NCBI GenBank assembly: GCA_026874595.1
Contig: CM049313.1
Location: 12,151,508 to 12,215,507 of the forward strand
DNA: 64,000 nt
From: Sipunculus nudus
Lineage: Eukaryota > Annelida > Sipuncula > Golfingiida > Sipunculidae
Direction: 5' to 3'
Part shown: piece by piece, positions 43,967 to 64,000 of the stretch
How positions within the stretch are numbered: the stretch's first letter is position 1
Layout: every line of letters begins with the position of its first letter
Position numbers and translations under genes: made by a program
The notes under the pieces: model-generated
Database searches by the model: none
Told to the model about the DNA's origin: nothing
The model's input: only the letters and a program-made list of their open reading frames with translations

Positions 43967-44515
43967 CTTTTTGAAAAATGGTGTCATATGTGAAATGTTA
44001 AAATTTTGTATAAAACAATTCATTGCAAAAGCACCGCAAATCTACATTATATGCCCTTTGTGTACCTGGTGATCTCTTACTTTTTTTAAAAATGCTTGAA
44101 TTTTGATGAATATGTAATTCAGGTGAGAAACTCTATTGGCATATCTGTTTATTGAGTTTCATGAAAATCCATAAGATTTTTGGCAAGTCACCATAGTGGC
44201 ACCAAAGTTGGGTGACCTCTGACCTTATTAATTATGCTTGGAAATCAAAATTGTGCGAGACATTAGATCAGTTAATATATATGCTGAGTTTGATCAAAAT
44301 CCATCTTATTCTTCGTAAGATATAGCAGTGACACCACAAAGTAGCATTGTAACCTCTGACCTCATTAAATATGCAGGGATTTTGCCTATAGATGAACTTG
44401 GGTGAGATAATCTCTTGGTAAGTAGTTTTGGTGAGTTTTAGGAAAATCGTTCATAGCCCTAATCAGTTTTTGAAAAATAGTGTCACATATGAAATGTAAA
44501 AATTTTGTATAAAAA
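43967..44515. repeat. Dispersed repeat bounded by 48-bp direct repeats
   Basis: TTTTTGAAAAATGGTGTCAT and the following AAATGTTAAAATTTTGTATA at about 43969-44014 recur with a few changes at about 44467-44513. Between them two units of about 140 bp share GACCTCTGACCT(TA/CA)TTAA and AAAATCCAT. The second unit and its GGATTTTGCC resemble 55204-55440. Confidence 0.6.
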
Positions 44516-44868
44516 AAAAATCCATAAAAAAAAACAAAAATCATTCAAGTGTGACTAAAACCTAATCAGCTGTGGAGACCCATCAGATATACTTGCCACT
44601 ACAACTTGAAGTAAATCTGAGTAAAACTTTTGAGATTTGGCATCCCTTAAATTGTTTATGGATGGACAGAAAGCTAGACACTGTATCCCCACTGCTCTGA
44701 GATGGGAGATAAATACAGTTGATTTATTGCATATCGTGATGGAAAAAAATCATTTACACCTGAAAATGAGCAGCGTGTCACTTGTCAGATTCATTAAGAT
44801 GAAAATCAGTTCTATTCTGTAACTTAAGAAGTATAAATAGGAAAGGCACTTGGTAAATATGAGCTCTT

Positions 44869-44874
44869 TTTATT
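44869..44874 (-). terminator. Polyadenylation signal AATAAA of the cathepsin gene
   Basis: AATAAA on the minus strand 84 nt after the stop codon, a normal distance for a short 3' UTR. Confidence 0.6.
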
Positions 44875-44957
44875 GTGTCACAGTGGTTATAACCATTTTA
44901 AAACTAAAACTCAAACATAAAAACTTCCTGTGCTGGAGCTCTGGCGTACAAAGAGTT

Positions 44958-60423
<15,466 letters not shown>

Positions 60424-60843
60424 CTGCAAAGATTATGAAATGTAATAATATTATAACTTAGTTTTATCATTCACTGAATCAAGTCATCAAGTGATGATGA
60501 TGTGCTATTTTTAGCCTTTAATATCTCCTGTTTGATGTGAATAGTTTAGCATTCATGGAATTCAAGCATCATGCACTGCATCAAGTCTCTTAAGTTAATA
60601 CCTGAACTTTTGTGCTGGTTCTAGTATTGTAACACATCAACAGTGTGATCAGAACTGTTTCCTGACAAACTTGAAGAAAAATGACTGAAAAAAAGAGTAG
60701 TGCTCTGAAAAAAAGAGTACCTGGTAGCTTTCTTTTAAAAAAAAAGAGTGAAAACAAGTAAAATTAGCGATAATTCCCCATTTTTGATCACAGACTGAAC
60801 AAAGATGTGCATCAAATACTACATTTAAAGGCCTACCGGTATG

Positions 60844-61668
60844 TATATATATGTCGAGGCCCAGATTAGAATCTGGTCCAATTTAAAACTGGACCAGACT
60901 AGATCAAAATTTTAATCCGGGCCAGACCAGTTTTAAACTGGGCAAGCCCAGATTAAAATTTTGATCTGGGCCAGTCCAGATTACAATCCTGTGGTTAAGA
61001 CTTCAGGATTGAAATCTGGTCTGGACTGATTTTAAACTGGGCCAGCCCAGATCAGAATCCTAATCTAATCCTAGGCTGGCTTCAGTTATACATTATTTAC
61101 CTAGCTGGCCATTAATCAATTTGCAAAATATTTTAAATCCATAATAATTAATATTTAATAAATCTATAAATGTCTCAGACCTTTTTGATACATATTCTAA
61201 AACTGTGATTATGTTAGTTGGTTTAGGTGTAGTAGGTGTGAAATTGCATGCTTGAAGAATAGATGAAACCAAAGAAGCACATTACAATTACATTTGTTAG
61301 CTGTAGATTTATTTGCTCAGTAAAATATTTTTAATGATCTTGTTCATTTTGTGTTTTGTGCTCTTCACAATGGTGTATCTGGAAAAAATGTTGACTGTAT
61401 CATCTGGTTTAAGATGATAAAAATCAAGCTGGTCAAGGATTAGATTAGGATTCTGATCTGGGCTGGCCCAGTTTAAAATCAGTCCATCACAGGATTGTAA
61501 TCCTGACTGGTCCAGATCAAAATTCTAATCTGGGCTGGCCCAGAGGCCTTCATCACAGAATTTTAATCTGGACTGCATGGCCTAGATCAAAATTTTAATT
61601 TGGGCTGGCCCAGTTTACAATTGGACCAGATTCTAATCTGGCCCTTGACATATATATATTGCTCAAAT
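60844..61668. mobile_element. Second foldback-type element (CCAGATTAGAATCTGG arms)
   Basis: The left arm (60844-61081) starts ATATATGTCGAGGCCCAGAT; the right arm (61430-61668) is its inverse, ending CTGGCCCTTGACATATATAT. The arms match along about 235 bp with indels and are built from short palindromic modules such as CTGGGCTGGCCCAG and GATTAGAATC. The central 350 bp is plain AT-rich sequence without a frame. Confidence 0.75.
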
Positions 61669-62885
61669 TTCCAAAAGTCAGAAACATGCATGGTCACATC
61701 CCACTGCATGAAGATAAAGACATTTTCCACTGTGATGCTGGACACTTGCACACACAAAATTAAGAAGTGTCCTGTTCTTGTACCAACTAGACTGATATAG
61801 CAAGAGAGAAATAGTATATCTTGGAATCCTATAGCTATAAAACAGAGGAAAAAAAGAGTGGTCTTAAAAAAAAGGTGAAAAAAAGAGTAATTAGCATCAT
61901 TTTCTGTGAAATCCTCAAAAAGAGATTGACTCTTTAAAAAAGAGTATTTTGGAAGACCTGTGTTTATAACACTGAGTAACACAGTTATTTATCCAGACTA
62001 AAGTTTTGCTGTTCACTGGACTGCATGCAGGATTTTTTGGGATGTGACCTCTTCACCATAAGCTAAGAGTGTCACAAAAACTTATATCTAAAATAATTTC
62101 ACATTTTGGATTATTTTTTATGGCTGGATTTGAAGTGTGGCACCTTATAGAATTTACATGTCACATATCAGTATCTTGTTTTTACTTGTTTACTTGAACT
62201 TTATAAGTCTAACAGAGTATGTATGCCATCAAAGGTTTATTATATCACGTCAGTCATAGAACAAAATTTATTAAAGACCATTGACAACATGCAATAGGCA
62301 ACCATCAAGGGTCCAGGTTTCAAACCTGGAAAGCACACATGATCCCATTCATTATCTGTGATATGAATAGAATACATGAATACTCAAGTCTGAGTAATAA
62401 CCTGTGTAATAAGACCGCTCATGAGACTGGCCAAACGTGGTCTTGATTCACAGGTGGTCATATTAGACTGGTGGTGTCTAAGAAAGGTTCCACTGTACTA
62501 ATCAATCACTCAAGTCCAATATCACAACTCAAGTACTTGTTTATATCAACATATTAATACCTAATGTAATATGTGGTAGTTATTTTTATTAGCACTGTGG
62601 AATCTAAGTTAGAGATTAATCCAACTGTTCATGTCTTCAGTAGTTAGCACCCAAATAAGCATACACCTGCTTATAGGCTTTTATCCAAGTTATACTTTCA
62701 AATATTGACACAAAAAATATGATATATGAATACTATTGTCTCTCAAATTATTTCATTGTATTTTTTTTTTGTAGTGAACTAATATAGTCATGAGCATTCA
62801 AGTCAAAGTGGATTAACTTTGATGTAAGTGGAGAAGTAGACACTGACTCCTTTCAATTGTATATTATATTGTAATATTTCGATTG

Positions 62886-63290
62886 TACCATTCTGCTCTC
62901 AGGGGTAGTTCACAGGATTAAAAGCTGGGGGATCGTAAGTTTCAATCTCAGCTGAGGAGGTGAGATTTTTCACAGTTGGCCCCAACCAAGGGTGAGTACT
63001 CTGCAGGCTTAATGGGAAGGTCTTGCCCAATGGCTGTGTTTTACTCACAAATGAGTGCAACTTTCGAGGGTTCCTCAGTGGTTTGACCCAGCAATGGGGA
63101 CGAGTACTCACCCAGGGCCCACAGGTGCAGTGGTCACCAGGTCTGGTTGACGCCAGGATATAAAATGTGAGGAGTGTGTGATACTGCCCTTTAACAAAGT
63201 TCGAAACTTGAATGGAATTCTGCAGATGTACATATATGTAGTTAAATTAGCATTTAAAAAATGGAGGTGGTTGCCCCAACCAAAAAAAAT
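62886..63290 (+). repeat. SINE copy 4 (near full length)
   Basis: Box A-like CTCTCAGGGGTAG near 62896, degenerate box B near 62930-62950, then TGAGATTTTTCACAGTTGGC, AAGGGTGAGTACTCTGC, GGGTTCCTCAGTGGTTTGAC, CCCACAGGTGCAGTGGTCAC and GGAATTCTGCAGATGTACAT. Ends A-rich near 63300. The most complete copy besides 7848-8225. Confidence 0.75.
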
Positions 63291-64000
63291 ATAAAAAAAA
63301 CTTGCATGTTAAAAGATAAATGGTTATGGTAAGATTTATAGTCTGATATCACCAATGGTGTCATCCAGCTTTTACACTTAGCATTCCTTGTGTTTCAGGC
63401 CTTTTTTTTCTTGTGTTTTTTCTGTGCTCATTCAGTGGAAATTCAAAATGAAATTTGAGATAACAAAAATTTATTTTGTTATAGTCCATTTCCCAACTTG
63501 CTGTCCACTTGAGTTTTTGTAGATGATTTTCTTGAAAGTTTATATTTTTTCATTTATTTCCTGGAAAACTTCATATAGAGGTGACAACCTAATATGGCAA
63601 TTACGAAAATTTACAATAAGTCCGCAGTTTATGTTGAACAACATTCTTGTCTCTTCACAATGATCTGGTAGATATGATGCGTTCCTGCATGAGTTGCCAT
63701 CTTTTTTTTAGCTGGTTTAATATATTTTTTACATGAGTGTTTACATGACATCATCCAAACAGAAGGGTTCAAATGAGGCTGTATTTGCATGTGACCAAAG
63801 ACTGTGACCATCATAAGTGGGACTGATAAGTTGTTAAATGTAGACTGATTTCTCATATTTTCAAGTAATTCTGTTTCTAAAATTAAGTGTAAGGTGGGTA
63901 TTTAATTTCCTTGTTGAAAATTAGGTCCTTTTATCCTCTACTCTACACTATAATTGTTACCCTTGAAATGTAACTAATAAATATTTTCATAGCAAAAAAC

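Larger units (their letters stand above)
25431..44957. other. Intergenic region between the two genes
   Basis: About 19.5 kb with no supported gene. It holds the listed minisatellites, microsatellites and dispersed repeats. The stretches 34.3-35.3, 35.7-36.3, 36.8-39.3, 39.7-40.6 and 41.4-42.5 kb show only unremarkable AT-rich sequence with short random open frames. The promoter of chitin synthase must lie here but no core element is convincing. Confidence 0.55.
60424..64000. other. Upstream flank of visible cathepsin exons
   Basis: No convincing propeptide or signal-peptide exon on the minus strand. Contains a foldback-type element, AAAAAAGAGT-rich stretches, a SINE, and AT-rich sequence without recognisable content at 62.0-62.9 and 63.3-64.0 kb. 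Confidence 0.5.

Noticed and set aside
62899-63111. 70-codon minus-strand frame
   Set aside because: Lies within SINE copy 4 and is a shadow of it.

Overview
This is animal nuclear DNA, AT-rich and full of repeats. It holds two spliced genes, both on the minus strand, with GT-AG introns and a large load of tandem and dispersed repeats. A chitin synthase gene, a cathepsin H gene, many short non-autonomous elements and repeats ending in GACG runs point to a lophotrochozoan, most likely a bivalve mollusc. That assignment is inference; no species can be named from sequence alone.

Layout. 1-345: a decayed LINE reverse-transcriptase tail (minus). 346-5532: intergenic, no gene seen. 5533-25430: a complete-looking chitin synthase gene. 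I could chain 16 exons with matching splice phases into one 4,653-nt reading frame (1,550 residues). It has a charged N-terminal tail with LPEK-type repeats, about nine N-terminal membrane segments, a GT2 catalytic core ([23 protein letters not shown]) and a C-terminal membrane block with SWGTRE. 25431-44957: about 19.5 kb between the genes, dominated by a 4.2-kb array of a 36-bp repeat, a TTATCGGG-type minisatellite, CT and TA microsatellites and purine/pyrimidine-rich blocks; one isolated exon-like segment lies at 35610-35692. 44958-60423: the protease part of a cathepsin H-like cysteine peptidase, seven exons, with its signal peptide and propeptide exons not found here. 60424-64000: repeats upstream of the first visible cathepsin exon.

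The repeats carry most of the novelty. One family of about 337-bp elements has inverted ends and TTA/TAT flanks and occurs three times. The chitin-synthase copy is split by a 2.3-kb foldback-type element whose arms are inverted minisatellites. A second foldback-type element lies at 60.8-61.7 kb. Four copies of a tRNA-headed SINE are scattered over both genes. Several repeats touch splice sites: the 3' splice site of chitin synthase exon 5 exists in four tandem copies, an inserted element ends at intron position +6 after exon 9, and a 35-bp duplication makes up the 3' splice-site tract of exon 11.

The two genes have no evident joint function; their adjacency looks incidental. I see no bacterial-type defence system, CRISPR array, rRNA or functional tRNA gene. 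Exon boundaries were read by eye from splice consensus, phase and conserved family motifs.
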